A stretch of 64,000 nucleotides of DNA from an uncultured Collinsella sp. (GTDB lineage Bacteria; Actinomycetota; Coriobacteriia; Coriobacteriales; Coriobacteriaceae): assembly GCA_900761995.1 (NCBI GenBank), contig CAAFEY010000023.1, positions 1-64,000 on the forward strand. The letters run 5' to 3'. Positions 56,048 to 64,000 of this stretch are shown here, piece by piece (the stretch's first letter is position 1; each line of letters starts with the position of its first letter). Under the pieces are notes generated by a model. That model saw only the letters and a list, made by a program, of their open reading frames with translations. It was not told the origin of the DNA and searched no databases. The translations under genes were made by a program, and so were the position numbers.

Positions 56048-58543
56048 TTAGCTAATTCCCACAAACATGCAGCCCGAGGTGGCGCCGCGCAGGCGGGCGG
56101 CGGGCTTGCGGCCGGCTTGAGCCGCCTCGACGGCGCGACGGACGCGAGCGACGGCACGACCAATCTCATCGGCCTCGAGCAAGGTTCCGTCGACCATAAG
56201 ACGACGGACGCCGGCGTCGAGCAACTGCGGTACCTGCGGCGTAAGGTCGATGGGGTAGGCATCGTACAAGCGAGAGCGGCCATGGATGTCGGTGCGCACG
56301 GGCATGACCTTGCCGTCGATATTCTTGAGCGACAGCTTGCGGGCGCGCAGGCGGCAGTTGGCGCAATCGTGGATGCAGCCATTGGCCACCTGCAGGATGC
56401 AGTGCTCGCTCGTCATAACGCGCGGGCGGCCAAAGACGGTGATGCCCAGAGCCGCGGGCGCGGCGGCGCCGAGCGAGACAATCTCGTCGAGCGTGATCTC
56501 GGGCGAGAGCCAAAACGCACCGGCTCCTCGCTCGGCAAGCGCCTCCATGCAGGGCGTGTTGTGCACCGGCAGGCAAGAGCGAATCTCGGCCGTGGCGCCA
56601 ACCTGGGCGGCCAGGGCAAGCTCAGAGATGTTGCCAATAGCGACCGTGGCGCCGGCATTGATCCAAGGATCGACGCGCTCGTGGTCGATGGCGCGGCAGA
56701 CCTCGTCGAGTACGGGTACGATGCCCTGCTCAAGCGCATCGGCGGGGGAGAGCTCGGCCGCATCGAGCGCGTCGGTGGTCATGTAGATGCGCGTTGCACC
56801 CTCCGCGCGCGCTGCCTCGGCGGCCTCGAGCGAGGTGACGGTGGCGCAGATCTGCGGTTCATCGCGGTAGTGCTCGGGCGCGGGTCGGGAATCACTGGTG
56901 ACAATCGCCGGTATCTCGAGCGTGCGGGCACGCTCCTCATACGGTGCCAGAATGGCCTCCTCCAGCGCCTTGCAGGCGGCGGCGCGCACCTTGTGCACGG
57001 CGGAGAAGCCCATGCCGCAGCCCTCATCGAGCGCCACATCAAAGCTCGCGGCCTCAAAGGGTGAGGAACCCATGCGGCCCACATGCTCAACCAGATCGGC
57101 CGCCTCAACGGCACGGGTCTTGGCGGCCTCGACGGTAAAGCCCGTGGCCGTGGCCGTAAGCGAAGGGTCGTCGCAGCAGGTGAGCGTCACGGTAAACGGC
57201 TCGCCCAGACGCGCCACGACGGCTACATCCACGGCGCGGCGGCGCAGCACGTCGCGCTTGAGCGCGGCGCCGGCAGCGTCGATGGCGCGCTGGCTTCGGA
57301 TTACGCGCACACGGCAGCCCTCGGGCATGCTTCGGGGCACGCGGCACTCGATGATGTCACCGGCGGCGGCATCATCGGCAGCGATAGTGGTTAGGAACTG
57401 ATCGAACTCATCATCGTGGCGAAGTTCCAACAAGTCGCCCTTGCCCACGGGCTCAAACAGCTCAATGCGGGCGATGGCGGCGCGGCGACGACGATCGTCG
57501 GGTTTGAGCCCGCGCACGTCGCGGTTGGCCAGGCGGCTGCCCAGTACCGTGCCCACAATCTGGCCGCGGTTGTTGGAGCGCTCGTAACTCATCATCTCGT
57601 CGCCCGAGGTACCGTCCTGATAGGCGTGCGTAAAGTCGCGGTTGAAGCAGCGCTTGAGTTGGCGCTGGCGAGCGGCTTCCTCGTCCTTGGCAACGGCGAC
57701 TCCGGATAGCATGTCGTCAATCTCGTGGCGATACACATCGACGATGGAGTACACGTAATCGGGCGCCTTCATGCGGCCCTCGAGCTTGAGCGATGCGGCG
57801 CCGGCGTCATACAGACGGCGAACGAGCTGCGAAGTGTTGGTGTCGCGCGGGCATAGAGCGCGCTCGCGACCGGCAGGGGAGAGCGCGCGGCCGTTCTCGT
57901 CGATCAGCTCGTAAGGCAGTCGACAGGGCTGAGCGCACATGCCGCGGTTGGCCGAGCGGCCCGCCATGGCAAAGCTCGATAGCAGGCACAGGCCCGAGTA
58001 GCAAAAGCAGATGGCGCCATGGCTAAAGACCTCAAGGTCCACATCGGGCGCGGCATGGTGAATGGCGGCGATCTCGTCGATGGAAAGCTCGCGCGAGAGG
58101 GTCACGCGGTCGGCGCCCTGCTCGCGGCACCAGATGGTCCCGCGGTCATCATGGATGTTCGCCTGGGTCGAGATGTGTGTCTCGATGCCGGGCATGGTGC
58201 GCTTGACCTCAAAGAACAGGCCCCAGTCCTGGATGATAAAGGCGTCGGCGCCCAGCGTGGAGCAGCGGTGGATGAGTTGCAGTGCATCGCCCATCTCGGA
58301 CTGCTTGATGACGATGTTGACCGTGACATAGACGCGCGAGCCGGCCAGGTGTGCAGCACGGCAGGCCTGCTCAAAGGCCTCGTCGGTAAAGTTCGTTGCC
58401 TTGCGGCGGGCGTTGAAGCTGCCCATGCCACAGTAGATGGCGTCTGCCCCGGCAGCGAGTGCGGCGGCAAAGGGTTCCGGGCCTCCGGCGGGGGCCAAGA
58501 GCTCGGGTCTGCGGTTGGTGGTTCGACTGGCGGTTGCGGTCAT
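56048..58543 (-). CDS. U32-family peptidase/RNA hydroxylase-like protein
   Basis: An 831-residue member of peptidase family U32. ELLAPAGGPEPFAAALAAGA, THISTQANIHD, EVFSHGAICFCYSGLCLLSS and RSANRGMCAQPCRLPYEL give the first domain with its cysteine set. A DUF3656-like insert and a second part with CILQVANGCIHDCANCRLR follow. The same layout occurs in E. coli RlhA, which hydroxylates a cytidine in 23S rRNA; collagenase-type roles assigned to the family are less likely. GAAAGGCAGG precedes the minus-strand ATG. With the RluA gene it suggests a small rRNA-modification operon. Confidence 0.9.
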   Translation of the reverse strand: MTATASRTTNRRPELLAPAGGPEPFAAALAAGADAIYCGMGSFNARRKATNFTDEAFEQACRAAHLAGSRVYVTVNIVIKQSEMGDALQLIHRCSTLGADAFIIQDWGLFFEVKRTMPGIETHISTQANIHDDRGTIWCREQGADRVTLSRELSIDEIAAIHHAAPDVDLEVFSHGAICFCYSGLCLLSSFAMAGRSANRGMCAQPCRLPYELIDENGRALSPAGRERALCPRDTNTSQLVRRLYDAGAASLKLEGRMKAPDYVYSIVDVYRHEIDDMLSGVAVAKDEEAARQRQLKRCFNRDFTHAYQDGTSGDEMMSYERSNNRGQIVGTVLGSRLANRDVRGLKPDDRRRRAAIARIELFEPVGKGDLLELRHDDEFDQFLTTIAADDAAAGDIIECRVPRSMPEGCRVRVIRSQRAIDAAGAALKRDVLRRRAVDVAVVARLGEPFTVTLTCCDDPSLTATATGFTVEAAKTRAVEAADLVEHVGRMGSSPFEAASFDVALDEGCGMGFSAVHKVRAAACKALEEAILAPYEERARTLEIPAIVTSDSRPAPEHYRDEPQICATVTSLEAAEAARAEGATRIYMTTDALDAAELSPADALEQGIVPVLDEVCRAIDHERVDPWINAGATVAIGNISELALAAQVGATAEIRSCLPVHNTPCMEALAERGAGAFWLSPEITLDEIVSLGAAAPAALGITVFGRPRVMTSEHCILQVANGCIHDCANCRLRARKLSLKNIDGKVMPVRTDIHGRSRLYDAYPIDLTPQVPQLLDAGVRRLMVDGTLLEADEIGRAVARVRRAVEAAQAGRKPAARLRGATSGCMFVGIS

Positions 58544-58829
58544 ATCCTGCCTTTCAAAATGCTCAGATACTCAAAAGTATAGTGGCGCCGTCGCGGTGGA
58601 CGATGATCGCAGCCTAAGCAGGACAAAGTCTTCAGGCTGGTCGCCAATCACGCCGTTCATCGGCCCGTACGCGCCGTTGGGCGATAAAATATTATTGCAA
58701 TCTGATAATTATCTTGCACCGCGCAAAATCATCCCCTACTATCCCAATCAAGCGCGGTGTTCAGACCGAACTGTGCCTCCCGGTGTGAACGCCGCGCTCC
58801 CGTTCCCTTTTACTTGTAAGGAGAAAAAC

Positions 58830-59207
58830 ATGAGCAAGACCGTCGTGTCTTCCGATAACGCACCCGCAGCCATCGGCCCGTATTCCCCCGGTATCCAGAC
58901 TGGCAACATGGTGTTCCTGTCCGGCCAGCTGGGCATCGACCCCGCAACCGGTAAGATGCCCGAGGGCGTCGAGGCCCAGGCCAAGCAGTCCCTCGCCAAC
59001 GTCGAGGCTCTGCTGACCGCTGCCGGCGCCACGTTTGCCGATGTCGTCAAGACCACGGTCTACCTGGCCGACATCGCCGACTTTGCCGCCGTGAACGAGA
59101 TTTACGCCTCCAAGTTCGAGGCTCCGTTCCCCGCGCGCAGCGCTTTCCAGGTTGCCGCCCTTCCGGCTGGCGGTCTGGTCGAGATCGAGGTTGTCGCCGC
59201 TCTCTAA
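58830..59207 (+). CDS. ridA: RidA-family enamine/imine deaminase
   Basis: A 125-residue trimeric RidA protein, which hydrolyses reactive 2-aminoacrylate formed by PLP enzymes. IGPYSPGIQTGNMVFLSGQLG, the VKTTVYLADIADFAAVNEIY helix, and PARSAFQVAALPAGGLVEIE with the active-site arginine are present. ATG 58830 follows AAGGAG. The 286-base gap before it contains A+T-rich sequence with a GATAATTATC palindrome at about 58703, perhaps part of the promoter. A clean terminator follows. Confidence 0.93.
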   Translation: MSKTVVSSDNAPAAIGPYSPGIQTGNMVFLSGQLGIDPATGKMPEGVEAQAKQSLANVEALLTAAGATFADVVKTTVYLADIADFAAVNEIYASKFEAPFPARSAFQVAALPAGGLVEIEVVAAL

Positions 59208-59237
59208 GGTGTTGGTAACAACTAAACATGACATGCA

Positions 59238-59275
59238 AAAAGACCCTGCAGCGCGTGCGAGCTGCAGGGTCTTTT
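59238..59275. terminator. Terminator after ridA
   Basis: AAAAGACCCTGCAGC 59238-59252 pairs perfectly with GCTGCAGGGTCTTTT 59261-59275. A- and T-runs on both sides suit termination of ridA and of the convergent regulator gene. Confidence 0.93.
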
Positions 59276-59329
59276 GTCAAGCGATGCGACAAAAATGATC
59301 CGTTTCCCTTCGTCCCCAAGGGATCACGT

Positions 59330-59986
59330 TTAGCCCTCCTTGCGGACTTTTTGCAGGTAGCGGTACACGCTGGGCTCCGAGATGCCCAACGCGGTGGCAG
59401 CGCAGGCCACGGCGCCCTTGAGCATGAACACCCCGTTGCCGTTGAGGTGGCGAATGACGTCCACGCGGTCGCTCTGACCAAGCGACGCTACATCCAGCCC
59501 GCGCGCGCTCAGCAACTCGGCAATGCTGCGGTCGATGAGCTCCTGGGTGGACTCCGAAAGGCTTTCGACCTCGATAGGGGCGGGCTCCGTGCGCGTCGGC
59601 GCTGCGTCGAAGCACGCCATGAGCTGCTGCGCCATGGCGTTTATGGAGCGTACGGTCGAGAGGTCGGTGTTGACGCAGAGCATACCGACGATCTCGTCAT
59701 CCTCGCGGATAAAGAACGTCGCGGACTCCAGCGTCTTGCCTCCGGCGCCGCGGCCCTCGTAGCCCGTAATAAACGGCAGGTCGCGATACTTGGGGTCGTG
59801 CATGATCTTGAGCGCCAGATCGGTGGCGGGACCGCCGACCTTACGGCCGCTCACAATGCCGTTGCGAATATCGACGATGGCGTGGTCGGGATCCGAGAAA
59901 TCGTGCAGCACGATCTCGCTGTTCTTACCGAGTATCTGCTCCAGGAAATCGACCATCGGCAAAAAGCGGCGTACGGTCTCGTTCAC
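59330..59986 (-). CDS. YheO/DauR-like regulator (PAS-like plus HTH)
   Basis: A 218-residue regulator of the YheO/DauR type. The N-terminal PAS-like domain shows FLPMVDFLEQILGKNSEIVL, HDFSDPDHAIVDIRNG and FFIREDDEIVGMLCVNTDLS; the C-terminal helix-turn-helix is GAVACAATALGISEPSVYRY. GTG 59986 was chosen because AAAGGAG lies 6 bases upstream; longer in-frame starts reach to 60127 but lack one. It is divergent from the purine permease gene and is the obvious candidate regulator of the purine cluster. Confidence 0.85.
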   Translation of the reverse strand: MNETVRRFLPMVDFLEQILGKNSEIVLHDFSDPDHAIVDIRNGIVSGRKVGGPATDLALKIMHDPKYRDLPFITGYEGRGAGGKTLESATFFIREDDEIVGMLCVNTDLSTVRSINAMAQQLMACFDAAPTRTEPAPIEVESLSESTQELIDRSIAELLSARGLDVASLGQSDRVDVIRHLNGNGVFMLKGAVACAATALGISEPSVYRYLQKVRKEG

Positions 59987-60224
59987 GGGCAACTCCTTTG
60001 GGTGAAATCGGAAATGTTCATAACAATTTTTTCTCATGGTAACACGGTGTCTATTGACTCGCATATTCGCAGGTACATTGCGTAATACAGACGAGCGGTA
60101 GGATTTTGGCGGTAAACGGTTGACCAAAAGAAAAGTTAGATGTTATTTTGACCGGACACTTTCCTGAACTGCGGAAATGCATTGTCTCAGCTTAAGAATA
60201 GTCTGATAACAAAAAATTATTATT

Positions 60225-60243
60225 GAGAATGAGAATCATCTTT
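60225..60243. promoter_or_regulatory. Fur-box-like sequence upstream of the purine permease
   Basis: GAGAATGAGAATCATCTTT matches the 19-bp Fur consensus at about 14 positions and lies in an A+T-rich promoter-like region (TTTAAT at 60241-60246) 96 bases before the permease start. Binding by Fur, another metal regulator or none cannot be decided. Confidence 0.4.
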
Positions 60244-60338
60244 AATACGATATGCAACGAAGGCACAACCTCAACCCCGCACTGCGTCACAATAGAGCGT
60301 TAGATGCGAAAACAACTACTTCGAGGATTGGTGGTCAA

Positions 60339-61733
60339 ATGACCCAGGAGACGGTTACGAACGGCACTGAAGCCCTGTTCACTCGCGAAGGCATGCCTCC
60401 CGTTAAGGAAATGATCCCGTGTGCCCTTCAGCACGTACTGGCATCGTTTGCCGGCATCATTACCCCGGCGGTCATCATGGCCGGCGTCTACGGCTTTAAT
60501 AGCCAGCAGAGCACCGACATCATCCAGGTCGCGCTCATTCTTTCGGCGATCGATACGGCCCTTCAGGCCTTCGCTCCCTTCCGTCGCATCGGCGGCGGCC
60601 TGCCCATCGTCATGGGCGTTTCGTTCGCGTTCCTGCCGGCTCTGCAGGCCATGGGTGCCTCGGGCTTTAGCTTTGGTGCGCTGCTGGGCGGCGAGATCGT
60701 CGGCGGCGCCGTCGCGGTCCTCTTTGGTCTGGCCTACAGCAAGATCAAGTGGCTGTTCCCGCCCGTCGTGACCGGTACGGTCATCTTCTCCATCGGCGTT
60801 TCGCTGTATCCCACGGCCGTCAAGTATATGGCCGGCGGTATGGGTACGCCGCTGTGGGGCACTCCGCAGGCCTGGTGCGTCGCTCTTATCACCTTCGCCG
60901 TGGTCTTTGCGCTCGCCAACTTTGGCAAGGGCACGCTCAAGCTGGGATCCGTGTTCTTTGGCATGATCGTTGGCATGATCGTTTCGATCCCCTTTGGCAT
61001 GATCGACTTCTCCAGCGTCGCCACCGCTCAGGTCTTCGCCCTTCCCAAGCTCATGCCCTACGCGCTCGAGTTTGATCCCGAAGTCTGCATTACCCTCGCT
61101 GTCGTGTTCCCCATGGTTGCCATCCAGGTTATCGGTGACGTCTCCGCCGCCTGCCTGGGCTCCATCGACCGTATGCCCACCGAGCGCGAGCTCTCCGGCG
61201 CTATCGTGTCCCAGGGCCTCACCTCTATGGTCGGCGGCCTGCTGGGCGGTCTTCCCACCAGCGCCCTTGGCCAGAACGTGGGCATCATCTGCTCCAACAA
61301 GGTCGTCAACAAGTGGGTCTTTGTGATCATCGCGGCCGTCTTTGCCATCGCCGGTCTGTTCCCGCAGCTCTCTGCCGTCCTTTCCGCTATCCCGCAGCCC
61401 GTTATCGGCGGCGCGACCGTCGGCGTCTTTGGCACCATCACCATGAACGGCGTGCGCATGTTCACCCGCGAGGGCCTCACGCAGCGCACTACCACCATCG
61501 TCGGCACCTCCGTCGTCTTTGGCCTGGGTATCTGGATGGCCAGCGGTTGCCTTGCCGGCGAGGGTATGCCCGCCTGGGTGTCCACCGTCATCGGCTCCAA
61601 TGCCGTAACCCCCACCGCCATCATGGCCATTGTCCTTAACCTGATCCTTCCGCAGACGCCGGTCGTGGCTCAGCACATCGATGCTGCCAAGGACGCTGCC
61701 GTGGATCTGGTCTTGCCCGAGAGCAAGAAGTAA
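60339..61733 (+). CDS. NCS2-family xanthine/uric acid permease
   Basis: A 464-residue nucleobase transporter with about fourteen membrane segments. EMIPCALQHVLASFAGIITP, FKIGGGLP-type RIGGGLPIVMGVSFAFLPAL and the NAT signature QNVGIICSNKV are visible. Gene neighbours (ssnA, ygfK) point to a purine, xanthine or urate, rather than uracil. ATG 60339 with GAGGATTGGTGG upstream was preferred to ATG 60252, which would add 29 residues unlike the family. First gene of the purine cluster. Confidence 0.9.
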   Translation: MTQETVTNGTEALFTREGMPPVKEMIPCALQHVLASFAGIITPAVIMAGVYGFNSQQSTDIIQVALILSAIDTALQAFAPFRRIGGGLPIVMGVSFAFLPALQAMGASGFSFGALLGGEIVGGAVAVLFGLAYSKIKWLFPPVVTGTVIFSIGVSLYPTAVKYMAGGMGTPLWGTPQAWCVALITFAVVFALANFGKGTLKLGSVFFGMIVGMIVSIPFGMIDFSSVATAQVFALPKLMPYALEFDPEVCITLAVVFPMVAIQVIGDVSAACLGSIDRMPTERELSGAIVSQGLTSMVGGLLGGLPTSALGQNVGIICSNKVVNKWVFVIIAAVFAIAGLFPQLSAVLSAIPQPVIGGATVGVFGTITMNGVRMFTREGLTQRTTTIVGTSVVFGLGIWMASGCLAGEGMPAWVSTVIGSNAVTPTAIMAIVLNLILPQTPVVAQHIDAAKDAAVDLVLPESKK

Positions 61734-61749
61734 CCAATTCGGTGCTATT

Positions 61750-61781
61750 CGTCGGCGGACGCATCGCCTCGTCCGCCGACG
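61750..61781 (+). terminator. Hairpin after the purine permease
   Basis: CGTCGGCGGACG 61750-61761 pairs perfectly with CGTCCGCCGACG 61770-61781 with an 8-base loop. No T-run, so partial termination or a processing hairpin. A smaller AAAGGG/CCCTTT hairpin lies at about 61806-61822. Confidence 0.65.
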
Positions 61782-61928
61782 CCATGCGGCGCCAAACCGC
61801 ACTTCAAAGGGTTTGTCCCTTTGGTGAAGCGTTGACGGGAGAGGGCCCGTTTCCGGTGTAGGCCGGCGCTTCGCACTCCGCCATGTCAGAGGTGTCAAAC
61901 CCCGCCCCTGATGTTGAAGGGAGCATTC

Positions 61929-63284
61929 ATGCTTCTGGTCGCTAACGGTTCCGTCTTTACTCGCAACGCTCAGACCCCGTTCATTCCCAACGGTGCGGTC
62001 GCCATTGACGGAGATACGATCGTCGAAGTGGGCCCCGAGTGCGAGCTCAAGGCCAAGTACCCGGATGCCGAGTACGTCGACGCCCAGGGCAACCTCATCA
62101 TGCCCGGACTCATCAATTGCCACACCCACATCTACTCGGGTCTGGCCCGCGGCCTTGCCATTAAGGGCTGCAACCCCACCAACTTCCTGGAGAATCTTGA
62201 GCAGCAGTGGTGGAAGATCGACGACAACCTGACGCTCGACGGCACCAAGGCCAGCGCCTATGCCACGATTCTTGACTCCATCCGCGATGGCGTCACCACG
62301 ATCTTCGATCACCATGCGAGCTTCTGCGAAATCCCGGGAAGCCTCTTTACCATTAAGGATGCAGCTCAGGAGCTGGGCATGCGTTCGTGCCTGTGCTACG
62401 AGGTCTCCGACCGCCGCGGCCAGGAAAAATGCGACCAGGCCATTGCCGAGAACGCCGAGTTTGCCCAGTGGGCCGCCAAGGAGCGTCGCGATAACGACAA
62501 CCACATGATCGCCGCCATGTTTGGCGGACATGCCACCTTTACGCTGTCGGACGAGACCATGGATAAGATGGCCGAGGCCAACAACGGCCTGACCGGCTTC
62601 CACATCCATGTGTGCGAGGGCATGAATGACGTGTGGGACTCCCGCCTCAACCGCGGTGGCATCAGCCCCGTCGAGCGCCTGCTGCAGCACAATCTGCTGG
62701 GTCCCGACACCATGCTCGGCCACTGCATCCACGTGACGCCTGCCGAGATGGATATCGTCAAGGAGTCCGGTACCTGGCTCGTCAACAACCCCGAATCCAA
62801 TATGGGCAACGCCGTGGGCTGCGCCCCCGTGCTCGAGTTCTTCCGCCGCGGTATCCCCGTGTGCATGGGCACCGACGCCTACACCCACGATATGCTCGAG
62901 AGCCTTAAGGTCTTCCTGATCATTCAGCGCCACAACGCCGCCATGCCCAACGTGGGCTGGTGCGAGGCCATGACCATGCTGTTCGAGAACAACGCCAAGA
63001 TGGCGAGCAAGTACTTCGATCGCAAGCTCGGCGTGCTCGAGGCCGGCGCTGCCGCCGATGTCATCGTCATGGACTACAAGCCCTTTACGCCGCTGAGCGA
63101 GGAGAATATCGACGGCCACATGCTCTTTGGCATGATGGGCAAAAACTGCCGCACCACCATCATCAACGGCCGCGTCCTGTACAAGGATCGTGAGTTCGTT
63201 GGGATTGATGAGGACAAGATCAACGCGTGGACCATGGCCGAGTCCAAGAAGCTCTGGAGCACGCTCAACGATCGCGTGTACTAA
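61929..63284 (+). CDS. ssnA: SsnA-like amidohydrolase
   Basis: A 451-residue metal-dependent amidohydrolase. The metal motif is PGLINCHTHIYSG, further ligands are in TGFHIHVCEG, LGHCIHVTP and MGTDAYTHDM. It matches SsnA, found with ygfK and selenium-dependent molybdenum hydroxylases in anaerobic purine degradation; a deaminase or ring-opening step on an oxidised purine is the likely role. ATG 61929 has AAGGGAG upstream. It lies between the permease and ygfK. Confidence 0.9.
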   Translation: MLLVANGSVFTRNAQTPFIPNGAVAIDGDTIVEVGPECELKAKYPDAEYVDAQGNLIMPGLINCHTHIYSGLARGLAIKGCNPTNFLENLEQQWWKIDDNLTLDGTKASAYATILDSIRDGVTTIFDHHASFCEIPGSLFTIKDAAQELGMRSCLCYEVSDRRGQEKCDQAIAENAEFAQWAAKERRDNDNHMIAAMFGGHATFTLSDETMDKMAEANNGLTGFHIHVCEGMNDVWDSRLNRGGISPVERLLQHNLLGPDTMLGHCIHVTPAEMDIVKESGTWLVNNPESNMGNAVGCAPVLEFFRRGIPVCMGTDAYTHDMLESLKVFLIIQRHNAAMPNVGWCEAMTMLFENNAKMASKYFDRKLGVLEAGAAADVIVMDYKPFTPLSEENIDGHMLFGMMGKNCRTTIINGRVLYKDREFVGIDEDKINAWTMAESKKLWSTLNDRVY

Positions 63285-63301
63285 TTCCAATTGGAGATTC
63301 G

Positions 63302-63335
63302 CGCGCGTCGGATGTTTCGCCGCATCCGACGCGCG
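63302..63335 (+). terminator. Hairpin between ssnA and ygfK
   Basis: CGCGCGTCGGATG 63302-63314 pairs perfectly with CATCCGACGCGCG 63323-63335. No T-run; possibly a processing or partial termination hairpin within the cluster. Confidence 0.6.
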
Positions 63336-63434
63336 TATAGGCGGCCTCCGCGGGGTCGCCGGCGCTGTGCTAGCGCTACACCGTATTTGCGCCCGTCGCG
63401 CGGTCTCGCCGGGCGTTACAGAGAGGAGCTCACT

Positions 63435-64000
63435 ATGAGCGACATCATGAGGCCGATCCCGTTTTCGCAGCTGATGAACTGGATCATCGAGGAGCACAAG
63501 ACCCAGGACGCCATCTTTGGCGTGCGTAAGATGGTCACGACCAACCAGGAGGGTGCGCTTCCCATTTTTGACGAGCGCATCGAGACTCCGTTTGGCCCGG
63601 CTGCCGGTCCCAATACGCAGCTGGCCCAGAACATCGTGGCCTCTTATGTGGCCGGTTCTCGCTTCTTTGAGCTCAAGACCGTCCAGGTTATGGACGGCGA
63701 GGAGCTCTCCAAGTGCGTGAACAAGCCCTGCATCGTGGCGCAGGACGAGTGCTACAACTGCGAGTGGTCGACCGAGCTCGAGGTTCCGCAGGCCTTTGCC
63801 GAGTACGTGAAGGCATGGTTTGCCTGCCACCTGATCGCTCGCGAGTACGGTCTGGGCAGCCCGGACGGCTTTGTCTTCAACATGTCGGTGGGCTATGACC
63901 TGGAGGGCATTAAGAGCCCCAAGGTCGACGCCTACATCGAGGGCATGAAGGATGCCAGCGGCTCCGACGTCTGGAACGAGTGCCGCACGTGGGCGTTCGC
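63435..64000 (+). CDS. ygfK: YgfK-like putative selenate reductase/iron-sulfur oxidoreductase, 5' part
   Basis: About 188 codons are present and the frame is open to the window end. MRPIPFSQLMNWIIEEHKTQ, GPAAGPNTQLAQNIVASY, FELKTVQVMDG, DECYNCEWSTEL and FVFNMSVGYDLEGIK follow E. coli YgfK almost block by block. YgfK is a large flavin/Fe-S protein of the GltD-like type encoded with xdhD and ssnA and needed for anaerobic purine breakdown in gut bacteria. GAGAGGAG lies 7 bases before the ATG. Confidence 0.92.
   Translation, partial: MSDIMRPIPFSQLMNWIIEEHKTQDAIFGVRKMVTTNQEGALPIFDERIETPFGPAAGPNTQLAQNIVASYVAGSRFFELKTVQVMDGEELSKCVNKPCIVAQDECYNCEWSTELEVPQAFAEYVKAWFACHLIAREYGLGSPDGFVFNMSVGYDLEGIKSPKVDAYIEGMKDASGSDVWNECRTWAF

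Noticed and set aside
60300..63830. 1176-residue minus-strand frame opposite permease, ssnA and ygfK
   Set aside because: Shadow of three recognised plus-strand genes; low-complexity translation.

Overview
The window reads as chromosomal DNA of a high-GC, Gram-positive anaerobe of the class Coriobacteriia, most likely Collinsella or a close relative. This rests on gene content and style: a FabK-based type II fatty acid operon, a fused AccD-AccA, mannose-family PTS systems, an anaerobic purine cluster (ssnA, ygfK), frequent GTG/TTG starts and GC-rich codon use. No database search was possible, so the genus is inference.

Layout. 1-6.5 kb: 3' end of feoB, a SotB-like exporter, a GH13 hydrolase, a deoxyinosine-type DNA glycosylase, an unrecognised protein and an aminotransferase. 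6.5-17.7 kb: rplJ-rplL behind an L10 leader/attenuator, galU, then rpoB-rpoC. 17.7-19.4 kb: an ECF sigma factor with a membrane partner. 19.4-23.2 kb: a str operon rpsL-rpsG-fusA-rpsJ that ends in a strong terminator and has no tuf. 23.2-33.4 kb: birA divergent from fabH-acpP-fabK-fabD-fabG-fabF-accB-fabZ-accC-accDA, with twin operators between them. 33.4-36.6 kb: a lone PTS EIIC, a cation efflux protein and a histidine phosphatase. 36.6-42.9 kb: an S10 operon (rplC to rplX) that also stops at a terminator; rplE and the rest of the spc genes do not follow. 42.9-44.5 kb: a scar holding a deleted IS3 transposase and the 3' end of an mtnN gene. 44.6-52.1 kb: a LevR-like regulator, a mannose-family PTS (B, C, D, A), a GH172/DUF2961 hydrolase and a ROK fructokinase-like kinase. 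52.1-53.1 kb: debris of degV and IS200 tnpA plus phased short repeats. 53.1-59.2 kb: an oxidoreductase with a DeoR regulator, an unusual alternating repeat array, an RluA enzyme, a U32 protease and RidA. 59.3-64 kb: a YheO/DauR-like regulator divergent from an NCS2 purine permease, ssnA and the start of ygfK.

How it works together. The central part is translation, transcription and lipid synthesis. The accessory part most like a new system is 44.6-52.1 kb, which looks like a lev operon in which the usual GH32 levanase is replaced by a GH172 enzyme, under a LevR-type regulator whose AAA+ domain has lost its sigma-54 features. Outside genes, the most striking signals are two long perfect inverted repeats (33 and 41 bp arms, unrelated to each other) sharing one small hairpin core, both lying after genes whose ends shift to A/C-rich third positions, and a five-copy, alternately oriented 15-bp repeat with a 40-bp period at 55.1-55.3 kb. 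Two protein oddities in RNA polymerase, a rewritten fork loop 2 in RpoB and an alpha-CTD-like domain on the RpoC C-terminus, also deserve attention.
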